The notes below the pieces were generated by a model, which was given only the letters and a program-made list of their open reading frames with translations, had not been told where the DNA came from and searched no databases. This document shows positions 1-8,228 of a stretch of DNA of 64,000 bases, one piece after another; positions within the stretch are counted from its first letter, which is position 1; each line of letters opens with the position of its first letter. Source of the stretch: Bacteroidales bacterium (GTDB lineage Bacteria > Bacteroidota > Bacteroidia > Bacteroidales > UBA932); assembly GCA_017428725.1 (NCBI GenBank), contig JAFRQH010000010.1:99462-163461 (forward strand). The letters are read 5' to 3'. The position numbers were made by a program, and so were the translations under genes.

Positions 1-1
1 C

Positions 2-1303
2 CTGGCCACGCGCTACAACTGGAAGAATTCCGTGGGTCCGGTCGAGAACCGGCCCCTCAACGAGAACCGCTGGGAATACACCTTCCCGTACCGATTCTTC
101 CCCGACTACTTCCAGAGCTACGGCCTGGGATTCTACGAGTTCTTCCTGCTCAGCGAGGAGATCGGCAGCGAACCGCTCCCGATCCTGAGCTGCGGTCTGG
201 CCTGCCAGTTCCAGAATGACTCCCAGGACGCCCACGTCCCCGTGGCCGAACTGGCCCCCTACATCCAGGACGCCTTGGACCTGATCGAATTCGCCAACGG
301 CTCCACGGACACCAAATGGGGAGCGCTGCGCGCCGAGATGGGCCATCCCGCGCCTTTCAACCTCAAGTACCTCGGCATCGGCAACGAGCAGTGGGGGCCC
401 GAGTATCCCGAGCACCTGGAGCCTTTCCTGAAGGCCATCCGCGCCGCGCACCCGGAGATCAAGATCGTCGGCACCTCCGGGCCGGATTCCGAGGGTAACA
501 AGTTCGACTACCTCTGGCCCGAGATGCGCCGGCTCAACGCCGACCTCGTAGACGAGCACTTCTACCGCCCCTACGAATGGTTCCTCAGCCAGGGCGCCCG
601 CTATGACAACTACGACCGCAAGGGCCCGAAGGTCTTTGCCGGCGAGTATGCCTGCCACGCCCGCGGCCGCAAGCTCAACCACTTCTACGCCTCGCTGCTG
701 GAAGCGGCCTTCATGACCGGTCTGGAGCGCAATGCCGACATCGTGCATATGGCCACCTACGCTCCCCTCTTCGCCCACGTGGAAGGCTGGCAGTGGCGTC
801 CGGACCTCATCTGGTACGACAACCTCAACTCCTTCCGCACCGCCAGCTGGCACGTGCAGGAGCTGTATTCTGAGTTCAAGGGAGAGCGCGTCCTGCGCAC
901 CACGATGGCCGGCGCCTCCGTGTCGGGCGCCGAGGGGCAGGACGGCATCTTCGCCAGCTCCGTGATCGACGGCGGCAAGGTCTACGTCAAGGTCGTCAAC
1001 ACCGCCGCGGAGCCCCGCACCGTAGCCCTCAATTTCACAGGTCTCAAGAAAGGCCAGGGCATCGCCCCGGCAGAGCGCATCCGCTTCACGACCAACAGGC
1101 TCTACGAGGACAACACCATTGAGACCCCGGCCCTGATCGCTCCGGTCCGCGGGGCCTTCACCGGACAGCCCGCCACGGAGGCGGAGCGCGTGCTTGCTGC
1201 CGGCGGCAAGCCCGCGCGCGCCCAGCTCCGCTCCACCGACCGCTGCGTCGAGGTCAACCTGGCCCCGTACTGCTTCGACATTTACGTCTTCGAACTCAAA
1301 TAA
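2..1303 (+). CDS. alpha-L-arabinofuranosidase, GH51 (5' end outside window)
   Basis: Releases terminal alpha-L-arabinofuranose from arabinan or arabinoxylan oligosaccharides by a retaining mechanism. The open frame runs to the left edge, so the N-terminus is missing; about 433 residues are visible. The fragment opens with a RYNWKNSVGPVENRP-type block typical of GH51. The motif GIGNEQWG near visible residue 127 carries the likely acid/base Glu (about 129), and FAGEYA near 213 carries the likely nucleophile Glu (about 215). A beta-sandwich follows and ends in the usual CFDIYVFEL-like tail. The next gene is convergent and only 18 bases away. Family assignment is strong; exact substrate and export signal cannot be seen. 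Confidence 0.93.
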   Translation: MATRYNWKNSVGPVENRPLNENRWEYTFPYRFFPDYFQSYGLGFYEFFLLSEEIGSEPLPILSCGLACQFQNDSQDAHVPVAELAPYIQDALDLIEFANGSTDTKWGALRAEMGHPAPFNLKYLGIGNEQWGPEYPEHLEPFLKAIRAAHPEIKIVGTSGPDSEGNKFDYLWPEMRRLNADLVDEHFYRPYEWFLSQGARYDNYDRKGPKVFAGEYACHARGRKLNHFYASLLEAAFMTGLERNADIVHMATYAPLFAHVEGWQWRPDLIWYDNLNSFRTASWHVQELYSEFKGERVLRTTMAGASVSGAEGQDGIFASSVIDGGKVYVKVVNTAAEPRTVALNFTGLKKGQGIAPAERIRFTTNRLYEDNTIETPALIAPVRGAFTGQPATEAERVLAAGGKPARAQLRSTDRCVEVNLAPYCFDIYVFELK

Positions 1304-1321
1304 CGCCGGGAAAAGGACGGC

Positions 1322-1903
1322 TCAGAACAGGCGCCGGTAGTATTCCGCCTTCTTCGCCAGTGCAAGCGGATAGGCACGGGAGGTAGAAGGCATCCGCCAC
1401 CATTCGAGCGTCCGGCCCCAGGCCTGCAGCGCGGAGCTGCCGCCGATCGGCGGCAGCTCCGCGCGCGCAATCCCGGTCCCGCCGGCCGCCAGGATCCCCG
1501 CAAACGCCTCGCTGGCCTTGCCGCCCGTGGTCACGATGCGGCGGCAGGCCGGCATCTGCGCAAGAAGCGCCCCGACATCCGTCGGCTCCAGGACCTCCAG
1601 GAAGGCATCCGAGGCATTGTCCTTGAGCCGCTGTACGCGGGTGGCGGTGTCGAAGAAAGCCAGACCGCGCTCCCGGCAAAAGGCCACGATCCTTGCGCGA
1701 TCGAAGCCCTTGCGGTCCCGCTCTTCGAACCACTTCGGATCGCCGAAATGGACCAGGCCCATCACGCGCCAGAAGTCATTGATGTAATTGGGGTAGAAGA
1801 AATCCATCGACCAGCGCTCCCGCGGCGGCGGGAAGCTGCCGAGGAAGAGCGTCGTCGCCCCCTCCGGGAGGAACGGTTCGAGCGGATGCTGTTCGATCGT
1901 CAT
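1322..1903 (-). CDS. uracil-DNA glycosylase superfamily protein
   Basis: A 193-residue protein of the uracil-DNA glycosylase superfamily, the fold used for removing damaged bases in base-excision repair. What is visible: the N-terminal LFLGSFPPP block (motif-A-like), a FYPNYINDFWRVM segment typical of the Mug-like branch annotated in Bacteroidetes, and ITTGG-like VTTGGKAS in the second half. The ATG at 1903 is preferred over one three codons upstream because the upstream ATG overlaps the -7 promoter box at 1910-1917. It is convergent with the GH51 gene. Enzymatic activity is inferred from family only; specificity (uracil or another lesion) is unknown. Confidence 0.72.
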   Translation of the reverse strand: MTIEQHPLEPFLPEGATTLFLGSFPPPRERWSMDFFYPNYINDFWRVMGLVHFGDPKWFEERDRKGFDRARIVAFCRERGLAFFDTATRVQRLKDNASDAFLEVLEPTDVGALLAQMPACRRIVTTGGKASEAFAGILAAGGTGIARAELPPIGGSSALQAWGRTLEWWRMPSTSRAYPLALAKKAEYYRRLF

Positions 1904-1909
1904 ACCCGG

Positions 1910-1917
1910 CAAAGATA
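1910..1917 (-). promoter_or_regulatory. -7 promoter box TATCTTTG for the glycosylase gene
   Basis: Reads TATCTTTG on the minus strand, a perfect match to the Bacteroidetes -7 consensus TAnnTTTG. Only six bases separate it from the ATG at 1903, so the predicted transcript would be leaderless or nearly so. Confidence 0.6.
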
Positions 1918-1968
1918 CACCGGAACTCCCGGATAGCCAAATCGCAGAAGTATCCTCTTTCCTCTTCG

Positions 1969-2709
1969 TCAGGAAGACCTTGTCTCCGAGCCGCCGGCCA
2001 CCTCTGCGTGCGCTTCGAGATTGCGTCCCAGACGCTGGAAATACTGATGTGCATTCCGGAAATAACCTTCACCCTCGCGGATGGCGCAAAAGCTTGGTGC
2101 CAGGAGCATCCGGGCAAGCGGAGCGCAGCTCCCCGTATCGAAACCCGCGAGCACCTGATACCGGGCGGGCAGATCCGCCTCCCGGCAATGGCACATCGCC
2201 CGCCGCTCGCGGAGCGTCAGCGCTTGGAACGGCTTGGCGGGGAGCAGTCCCGCCATCGGGTTGAAAAAGAAGATCCCGGCACTCCACCAATAGGAATAGG
2301 GCGTACAGTCAGAACGGGTGACATATCCATGGCGGTTGACATAGACGATCTCGTTGCGCAAGGCGTGCAGGTCGGGAATCCTGAACAGGTCCGCCTCGGA
2401 ACGGTCCAGGACGCAGTAGCGCTTCCGGTCATTGAGATATCGCTGCAGGCGCCGCCTGAACATTTCGAAAAAGGCCCGGACATCCTGCTCCGGACCGGCC
2501 AGCACGATGTGCAGATGGTTGTTCATCAGACTGAACGTCAGCACTCTGCATCCCGGGAAAGAGGCACAGCAGATGCCCAGCAAAGTGATCCCGAAGAGGA
2601 AATCTTCAGGGCTGGCAAACAGGATCTCCATCTTACCGCCGTCCGTGTAGAGATGCCAGAACGGGCCGCCCCTGGCAAAGGCGGCCTCGCAGGCGGATTC
2701 GGGGCTCAT
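1969..2709 (-). CDS. RAYT-like Y1 (IS200-type) transposase
   Basis: A 246-residue protein resembling REP-associated tyrosine transposases, single-strand HUH nucleases that act on REP hairpins. The HUH motif is seen as LMNNHLHIVLAG around residues 61-72. The expected tyrosine region appears as EIVYVNRHGYV around residues 119-129, in the place where RAYTs carry a YIHxNP-like block. No inverted repeats of a full insertion sequence flank it, which fits a domesticated RAYT rather than an IS. Its ATG overlaps the stop of the upstream SANT-like gene (ATGA at 2706-2709), so the two are probably co-translated. REP-like hairpins lie 92 bases upstream of the pair. Family call is good; activity is not known. 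Confidence 0.72.
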   Translation of the reverse strand: MSPESACEAAFARGGPFWHLYTDGGKMEILFASPEDFLFGITLLGICCASFPGCRVLTFSLMNNHLHIVLAGPEQDVRAFFEMFRRRLQRYLNDRKRYCVLDRSEADLFRIPDLHALRNEIVYVNRHGYVTRSDCTPYSYWWSAGIFFFNPMAGLLPAKPFQALTLRERRAMCHCREADLPARYQVLAGFDTGSCAPLARMLLAPSFCAIREGEGYFRNAHQYFQRLGRNLEAHAEVAGGSETRSS

Positions 2710-3254
2710 TGTGCAGAGCCGATCCGGAACCGCGGCCGCCCGGCGTCCGACCCGAGACGGACACCCAGGTGCTCCAGGCGGAGCCGGAGCGCATTGGGGT
2801 TGCGGCCGAACACGGCTGCCATCCCGCTCCAGGAGACGGCACGTCCGTCCTGCGACTCCTGTTGGTACTGATTCAGCAAGGCATCATCCTCTTCCGGGGT
2901 CCATTTGGTGAATGCACGCGGATAGCGCGCCTTGAACTCCGTCATCTGCATCCTGCCAAGGTCCAGGAAATCACGCAGATATAAGGATTTATCCCCGTCG
3001 GCGCCGGCTGAAAGCCAGTCGGCCAGGTCTCCGGCAGCGCAATGCCGGCGGATCTGCCGGAGGGAAAAGGGGGACAGGCCGCCGATCCGTGCGTCGGGAT
3101 CCCGCTCCGCGAGGATCCGGCCGACTTCCAGGAAGGCTTCGTACATCAGGTCATCCAACGCATCAAGCGCCGTGGAACGGTGCTCATCCAAGACTTGCTG
3201 GACAAGCGTCTCCCGGGAAGGTTGGGAGACAAGGGGTTGAGTGAAAGACTCCAT
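2706..3254 (-). CDS. SANT/Myb-like DNA-binding protein coupled to the RAYT gene
   Basis: An 182-residue protein of unknown function. The C-terminal third has a SANT/Myb-like signature: KWTPEEDDALLNQYQ, then SWSGMAAVFGRNPNALRLRLEHLG, with Trp residues spaced as in Myb repeats, so DNA binding is likely. The N-terminal half is Asp/Leu-rich and helical, and resembles no family I recognise. The ATG at 3254 is preferred; a GTG at 3287 in the same frame would add 11 residues. The stop codon overlaps the transposase start by ATGA. The arrangement suggests a DNA-binding partner or regulator for the RAYT, which is inference. Confidence 0.6.
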   Translation of the reverse strand: MESFTQPLVSQPSRETLVQQVLDEHRSTALDALDDLMYEAFLEVGRILAERDPDARIGGLSPFSLRQIRRHCAAGDLADWLSAGADGDKSLYLRDFLDLGRMQMTEFKARYPRAFTKWTPEEDDALLNQYQQESQDGRAVSWSGMAAVFGRNPNALRLRLEHLGVRLGSDAGRPRFRIGSAQ

Positions 3255-3345
3255 CTTGAAATTTTTATAGTTATACTTAGGCCTCACTCGGATACAAGGA
3301 TACGGATTTTCCGCGAAAGATGGAAACCAGGAACGAAAAAAAACG

Positions 3346-3383
3346 CTTCCCTCCTCAAAACAGCCTTGATTTGAGGAGGGAAG
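3346..3383. repeat. REP-like hairpin 1
   Basis: A perfect 14-base inverted repeat (3346-3359 with 3370-3383, arms CTTCCCTCCTCAAA and its complement) around a 10-base loop. It shares its core, TCCTCAA...TGATTTGAGGA, with the neighbouring hairpin at 3402-3429. Position upstream of a RAYT gene and similarity between the two copies fit REP sequences. It could also serve as a terminator for the aminotransferase gene's neighbourhood, but no T-run follows. Confidence 0.6.
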
Positions 3384-3401
3384 GGCTTATTTCTACAAGA
3401 T

Positions 3402-3429
3402 GTCCTCAACAAGGGCCTGATTTGAGGAC
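3402..3429. repeat. REP-like hairpin 2
   Basis: Inverted repeat GTCCTCAA (3402-3409) with TTGAGGAC (3422-3429) around a 12-base loop. The core and the loop-proximal TGATTTGAGGA match hairpin 1, giving a tandem pair as seen around RAYT genes. Confidence 0.55.
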
Positions 3430-3443
3430 GGGACTCTTACAGG

Positions 3444-4637
3444 TCAGACCCGGCCTGGATAGGCCTCCAGCGCCTTCTGCAGCACGATGAGGGCCTTGCA
3501 GAGGTCCTCCTTGCAAAGGACATAGGCGATACGCACCTCCTGGCGGCCCTCCCCCGGCTCCGTATAGAAGCCGGCGCCCGGCGCCAGCATCACGGTCGCA
3601 CCCTCATACTGGAAGTCCCGCAGGCACCAGATGCAGAACTTCTCCGCGTCGTCGACGGGCAGTTTGGCCATCGTATAGAAGGCGCCCATCGGAATCGCAG
3701 AATACACCCCGGGAATCTTGTTGAGCCCGTCGATCAAGTAGTTGCGGCGCTCCAGATACTCTTCGTAGACCCCTTGGAGATACTCCTTCTGCACATCCAG
3801 CGAGGCCTCGGCCACGATCTGGCCGAGCAGGGGCGGAGACAGGCGCGCCTGGCAGAACTTCATCACGGCGTCGCGCACCTTGCGATTCTTGGTGCAGAGG
3901 CAGCCGATGCGGATGCCGCACTCGGAATAGCGCTTGGAGACGGAGTCGAACAGCACGACATTCTCCTCGATCCCCTCCATATGGAAGGCGGAGATATAGG
4001 GCATTCCGGTGTAAATGAACTCCCGGTAAACCTCGTCGCTGAAGAGGAACAGGCCGTGCTTCTTGACGATGTCGCGCAGGCGCTGCATCTCCTTGCGGGT
4101 ATAGAGATAGCCGGTCGGGTTGTTGGGGTTACAGATGAGGATGGCTTTGGTGCGCGGGGTAATCTGTTCCTCGAAGGCTTCGACCGAGGGCAGCCGGAAG
4201 CCATCCTCGATGCTGGTCTTCACGCTCTTGATCACAGCGCCCACGGAGATGGCGAAAGCCATGTAGTTGGCATAGAACGGGTCCGTGACGATCACCTCGT
4301 CACCCGGCGCCAGGCAGGCCAGGAAAGCGAACAGCACCGCCTCCGACCCGCCGGTCGTCACGATGATCTCCTCCGGCGACAGGAAGATGCCATACTGCGC
4401 ATAGTAGCGCACCATCTTGGTCCGCAGGCTCAGGTAGCCGTCGGAAGGGCTGTATTCCAAGATGCTCCGGTCCACGGCCTTGAGCGCATCCAGGCCGCAC
4501 TGCGGGGTCTTGATGTCGGGCTGTCCGATGTTGAGGTGATAGACATGCACGCCGTTGCGCTTGGCCGCATCGGCAAAAGGCGCCAGCTTCCGGATCGGGG
4601 AAGAAGGCATGTTCTGTGCTCTCTGAGAAATCTCCAT
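3444..4637 (-). CDS. PLP-dependent aminotransferase, class I/II
   Basis: A 397-residue fold-type I aminotransferase of the aspartate-aminotransferase (AspC-like) group, transferring amino groups between amino acids and 2-oxo acids in the cytoplasm. Visible motifs are the substrate-binding LNIGQPDIKTP near the N-terminus, NPNNPTGYLY, and SVSKRYSECGIRIG containing the lysine that binds pyridoxal phosphate. Length is normal. The ATG at 4637 fits the usual N-terminus; an ATG 10 codons upstream is possible but extends towards the promoter. A TATCTTTG box lies at 4656-4663. It is last in a minus-strand run of pectin genes but has its own promoter. Amino-acid specificity cannot be read from sequence. 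Confidence 0.88.
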   Translation of the reverse strand: MEISQRAQNMPSSPIRKLAPFADAAKRNGVHVYHLNIGQPDIKTPQCGLDALKAVDRSILEYSPSDGYLSLRTKMVRYYAQYGIFLSPEEIIVTTGGSEAVLFAFLACLAPGDEVIVTDPFYANYMAFAISVGAVIKSVKTSIEDGFRLPSVEAFEEQITPRTKAILICNPNNPTGYLYTRKEMQRLRDIVKKHGLFLFSDEVYREFIYTGMPYISAFHMEGIEENVVLFDSVSKRYSECGIRIGCLCTKNRKVRDAVMKFCQARLSPPLLGQIVAEASLDVQKEYLQGVYEEYLERRNYLIDGLNKIPGVYSAIPMGAFYTMAKLPVDDAEKFCIWCLRDFQYEGATVMLAPGAGFYTEPGEGRQEVRIAYVLCKEDLCKALIVLQKALEAYPGRV

Positions 4638-4655
4638 GCTGCTCTGAAATGTCTG

Positions 4656-4663
4656 CAAAGATA
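4656..4663 (-). promoter_or_regulatory. -7 promoter box TATCTTTG for the aminotransferase
   Basis: TATCTTTG on the minus strand, 18 bases before the ATG at 4637, overlapping the space after the upstream GH106-like gene. It suggests independent transcription of the aminotransferase. Confidence 0.55.
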
Positions 4664-4670
4664 ACAAAAA

Positions 4671-7049
4671 TCAATCAGCCACGACAAACATCCCGGTCAA
4701 TGCAGGCAATTCCAGCGGGAACTCGGTCACGACGGCCATCGGCACCGGGGCACCCGGGGCGGCGCCGCGGCGGGCCACCGCCGGCCGTTCCCCCAGCTTC
4801 TGCGCTGCAAGGCTGCGCTCCCCCGTCTGCGGATCCCACAACTCGACGCGGTCCTTCCTGCCGCGCAGCGCCACGTTGAGCTGGACCGCCGCGCCGGTGG
4901 AGTTGGAGATGAAGTAGATATCCTTGCCTCCCCGCACCTTGTGGGTGTAGGTCAGGGCGCCGTCGTAGTCGTGGTCCATCTTGACGTAATACTCCCCGGG
5001 GACACCCAGGTCGATGTCACGCACGGGCATGACCTCGGCCAGGATCTCCTCCAGCACGGACGTATAGGGATTGGCGATGAAATAGCCGCGTCCCCCGGCT
5101 TCGTTGGTGTTGGTGAAGATGTTCAGGAAGCGGTACGTGGCGTGGCGCACGCTGCAGGTCATCGGCTTGATGTCGGACATCCCGAAGACTTCGTACACCA
5201 TATCGCGGATCTCCTGGTCCCGGCCTGCCTCGGCGGCGTAGACCGGCAGCTTGCTGGTGGCGATGACCGTGCCACCGGCGCGGTAGAACTCCAGGACCCG
5301 GGCGGCCGCATCGGCGGAGAAGGTGTCGCCGCCGGGCAGGATCAGCACCTTGTACTGCTCCCAGTTGTTGGTATTGTTGAGCCGCAGTTCCTTCCCTTCG
5401 ACCGTGCACTTTTGCGTCAGCACCTCCGGATGGAGATAGGTATAGTCGACGTGCAGGCCGCGGAAAAGGCTCTCGCCCACGTCCATATAGTCGATCTCAG
5501 GCGGCAGGATACCGCCCATATAAGCATAGTAATGGCCGTTCTGCTGCTTGGAGGGGAAGGTGTACGCCGTCTGGAGCGCCGCGATCGGATAGACCACGGC
5601 CACGTCGGCCACGTGCCGTCCACCGCGCAGCATATAGCCGCCGCGGCCCAGGAAATAGTCGATCCCGTCGAACTTCTGCTCGAACTCGATCTGGATGTTG
5701 GTCCCCATCGCCATCTGGTCCAGCGAGACCCGCTTGTAGTTCTCGGGATTCAGGGCGGCGTACTGCGGACGGCTGTAGGCCGCGAAGGTCTCCGTGAACA
5801 TCTCGGGCTTGTCCCAGTTGTAGGCCGACGAGGAGACGATCTTGTAGCCGACGTTGGAGCGGCCAGGGTAATAGATATCGTCCGTGGCCGGCACGTCCTG
5901 GTACTTGAAGGCCAGCATCAGGTCGCCGTTGGGGCCGACCGGGTTGCGGGTCTCCTCCTGGTCGAGATGCCCGCCGCCCTTGATGCCGTGGGCGCGGCAC
6001 CACTCCGACACCTGGCCGATGTAGTTCTCGGCAAAGAGCTCCGCACGGTACTTGAACAGGGCGTTGCGCGCCGAGGCCGTCTCCGGCCCGATGTTGTACC
6101 AGAGCGCGGGATAGAGGGTCATCGGATCGTAGCCGTAGCGCTCCTTGAAGCCCTGGTTGAACTTGGGCGTCCACATACGGCCGCCCTGAAGCATCATCGT
6201 GGGCTCGTCGTAGAAAGTCCGGCGGATCACGGTCCCGAAGAATTCGGACAGGTGGGAATAGTACGCACCGAAACTCATGTCGATGTACTTCTTGACGGCG
6301 TCCCGGTCCATATAATCCACGAAGCCGCCCTTGCTGGAGCGCGGGGCGAATGCGGGATTGAGCCAGAACAGCATCACTTTCCAGCGGCCGGCGGGGACCT
6401 TGCAGCTGAGCTGCCCGTCCCGGAAGCCGGCACTGACGTCGCGGCGCTCCCAGGTGTCGAGGTTCATCGCCACGGCGCCGACATAGATGCCGCCTTCGGG
6501 CAGGGAGAGGGTCACCTTCTGTCCGCGGCCCGTCACGTCCGTCTCCTCCATCTCGAGGCCCTTGGCACAGTCCTCGGGATAACGGCTGTAGAAGAGGCCT
6601 TCCACCATACCGCTCGGATACTCCCACTCGTCATAGAGCGTGGTGCACTTGAATCCAAGTTCCAGGCCCTTCTCGATGGCGGCCCGGTACAACTTGAAAT
6701 ACTCCTCGCTCAGGTAGGCGACACCGGTGTCCTTGCGCTGGCGGCCGGACCCGGCCAGGTACTCGTCGGAGAGGCCCGCCGTGCTGCCGCCGCCGGCAAT
6801 CAGCACGAACGACCCCCACTTGTCCGTCCGGAAATCCCGCTCGACGGCCTCACGCATCGACTCCTCGGTGGCGCGGTCGAGGTTGAGCGCGATGAAGCGA
6901 ACGCCGCGGAACTCCCGGTCGGGATTGCGGAACTGTTCGTACTCCACACGGGTCATATCGATCCCGTTGATTTCAAATTTCTCCTGTGCAGGGAGGGCGG
7001 CCGGCAGGAGGCAGGCGGCCGCAAGGGCGGTTAATAATTGGCTACGCAT
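4671..7049 (-). CDS. secreted glycoside hydrolase, GH106-like (putative alpha-L-rhamnosidase)
   Basis: A 792-residue protein with a clear signal peptide (MRSQLLTALAAACLLPAALPA). The first half reads like a TIM-barrel glycosidase: YDEWEYPSGM near residue 140, a Tyr/Phe-rich stretch FGAYYSHLSEFFG, and FYDEPTMM with candidate acidic residues. GGHLDQEE and the HVADVAVVYPIAALQTAYTF block are followed by a segment VLILPGGDTF...GGTVIATSKLPVYA, a Rossmann-like piece seen in GH106 proteins. I place it near GH106 with moderate confidence; another clan-A family is possible. Rhamnosidase activity would fit the rhamnose operon in the window. It sits 18 bases downstream of the VKOR-DsbA gene on the same strand and is probably co-transcribed. 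Confidence 0.55.
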   Translation of the reverse strand: MRSQLLTALAAACLLPAALPAQEKFEINGIDMTRVEYEQFRNPDREFRGVRFIALNLDRATEESMREAVERDFRTDKWGSFVLIAGGGSTAGLSDEYLAGSGRQRKDTGVAYLSEEYFKLYRAAIEKGLELGFKCTTLYDEWEYPSGMVEGLFYSRYPEDCAKGLEMEETDVTGRGQKVTLSLPEGGIYVGAVAMNLDTWERRDVSAGFRDGQLSCKVPAGRWKVMLFWLNPAFAPRSSKGGFVDYMDRDAVKKYIDMSFGAYYSHLSEFFGTVIRRTFYDEPTMMLQGGRMWTPKFNQGFKERYGYDPMTLYPALWYNIGPETASARNALFKYRAELFAENYIGQVSEWCRAHGIKGGGHLDQEETRNPVGPNGDLMLAFKYQDVPATDDIYYPGRSNVGYKIVSSSAYNWDKPEMFTETFAAYSRPQYAALNPENYKRVSLDQMAMGTNIQIEFEQKFDGIDYFLGRGGYMLRGGRHVADVAVVYPIAALQTAYTFPSKQQNGHYYAYMGGILPPEIDYMDVGESLFRGLHVDYTYLHPEVLTQKCTVEGKELRLNNTNNWEQYKVLILPGGDTFSADAAARVLEFYRAGGTVIATSKLPVYAAEAGRDQEIRDMVYEVFGMSDIKPMTCSVRHATYRFLNIFTNTNEAGGRGYFIANPYTSVLEEILAEVMPVRDIDLGVPGEYYVKMDHDYDGALTYTHKVRGGKDIYFISNSTGAAVQLNVALRGRKDRVELWDPQTGERSLAAQKLGERPAVARRGAAPGAPVPMAVVTEFPLELPALTGMFVVAD

Positions 7050-7067
7050 AAAGCAGATAGATTAGGA

Positions 7068-8228
7068 TCAAAACAATTCCGTACGGATCAGGGCGAGAAG
7101 ATCGTCCGCGGTGTCCGTCTCCGGCACCAGCCAGCGGCCGCCGTGTATCAGGCGCGGCACACCACTCTTCTGCCCGACGGAAGTCCGTCCGAAGAGCTCG
7201 TAGACCGCGCGCAGATAGGTATCGATACGCCCGTCAGAAACAGCCTTCTCGAATGCCGGGCCCAGGATCTGCCGGGCGCGGGCCTCCGCTTCGGCAGGGT
7301 CGGACTGCAGGCGTTCGTCCCCGCTCCCCAGCAGGTAGTCCCAAAAAGCGGCATACTTCTCCGGCGCGGCATACCAGACCGCCAGCGCCAGGCGCGTCAG
7401 CGCACAGGAGCCCTCGAAGCGGTCGGTCCCGGAAGCCGGGATATAAGGATTGCAGGCGCTGCTCAACGGCACCGGGCACAGCAGGATCCGTAAAGGGCGC
7501 TCCGACTTCTCCAGCAGCTCGGGGAGCACGCGGTGCAGCCGGCGGCAATGGATGCACTGGAAGTCGAACAGCAAGGTCAGCGTCTCCGCCTCGGCGGACG
7601 GGCCGGCTCCGAGCGCGGGCACTTCCCCGCTCCGGAACTCCGGCAGCGGCGCATCCGTGCGGCCGCTGTCATAGACCGCATCCGGAAGCGTCCGGGCTTG
7701 GACAAACGCGAAGACAGCTGCGGCGGCCAAACCGGCGGCGAACGGCCACCACGGCCGCACACCCTCCCGCCGCGCGCGCAGCAGGAGCAGCACCGCCAGC
7801 ACGCACCCCGTCAGGTGCAGGGCCGTGCAATAGGGACAGAATGCGTGCAGAACCCCGGCCTGCAGCCAGCAGAACCACAAGGCGGCGCCGACCACGCATC
7901 CGCCGAAGAGAGGAAGGATCCGCCACAGCAGACGGTCCAGCGAACCCTTGACGGAAACGTCCGGTCCCAGGAAAAGCAGGCAAACCAGCAGCAGGGCATA
8001 CAGGATGAGGGAAGCCAGACTCACAGGTATCACCCTGAGTACATAGGCCCAGGGACTTCCCATCACACTGTCACAACCGCTGCCTGCGCCGCAGCCTGCC
8101 ATCGGCGCTCCCGTCCCGGAATGGATCAGCATCCAGACGGAGAGCGCCAGGCAGGCTGCACACAGGAGCAGTGCCAGGGCCTTGAATCGACGCAGGCCCT
8201 CCACGGCATCAATACTGGTTGGCGGCAC
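7068..8228 (-). CDS. VKOR-DsbA fusion, periplasmic disulfide-bond oxidase
   Basis: A 386-residue fusion of a vitamin K epoxide reductase (VKOR) membrane domain with a periplasmic thioredoxin/DsbA-like domain. VKOR re-oxidises the DsbA-type domain, passing electrons to quinone. The VKOR part (about residues 15-200) has several membrane segments, the loop cysteines in MAGCGAGSGCDSVMG and the catalytic pair in HAFCPYCTALH. The C-terminal part (about 215-386) carries FDFQCIHCRRLH, a CxxC with DsbA-like spacing, and a cis-Pro candidate in SGVPRLIHGG. The start is uncertain: a GTG at 8228 overlaps the GH54 gene by 20 bases, and a GTG at 8204 would avoid overlap. Overlap with a disulfide-rich exported enzyme suggests a dedicated folding role. 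Confidence 0.9.
   Translation of the reverse strand: MPPTSIDAVEGLRRFKALALLLCAACLALSVWMLIHSGTGAPMAGCGAGSGCDSVMGSPWAYVLRVIPVSLASLILYALLLVCLLFLGPDVSVKGSLDRLLWRILPLFGGCVVGAALWFCWLQAGVLHAFCPYCTALHLTGCVLAVLLLLRARREGVRPWWPFAAGLAAAAVFAFVQARTLPDAVYDSGRTDAPLPEFRSGEVPALGAGPSAEAETLTLLFDFQCIHCRRLHRVLPELLEKSERPLRILLCPVPLSSACNPYIPASGTDRFEGSCALTRLALAVWYAAPEKYAAFWDYLLGSGDERLQSDPAEAEARARQILGPAFEKAVSDGRIDTYLRAVYELFGRTSVGQKSGVPRLIHGGRWLVPETDTADDLLALIRTELF

Noticed and set aside
3444..4637. Aminotransferase as serine palmitoyltransferase, which would support a sphingolipid locus
   Set aside because: Its motifs (NPNNPTG, SVSKRYS) are of the AspC-like class I group, not the alpha-oxoamine synthase group.
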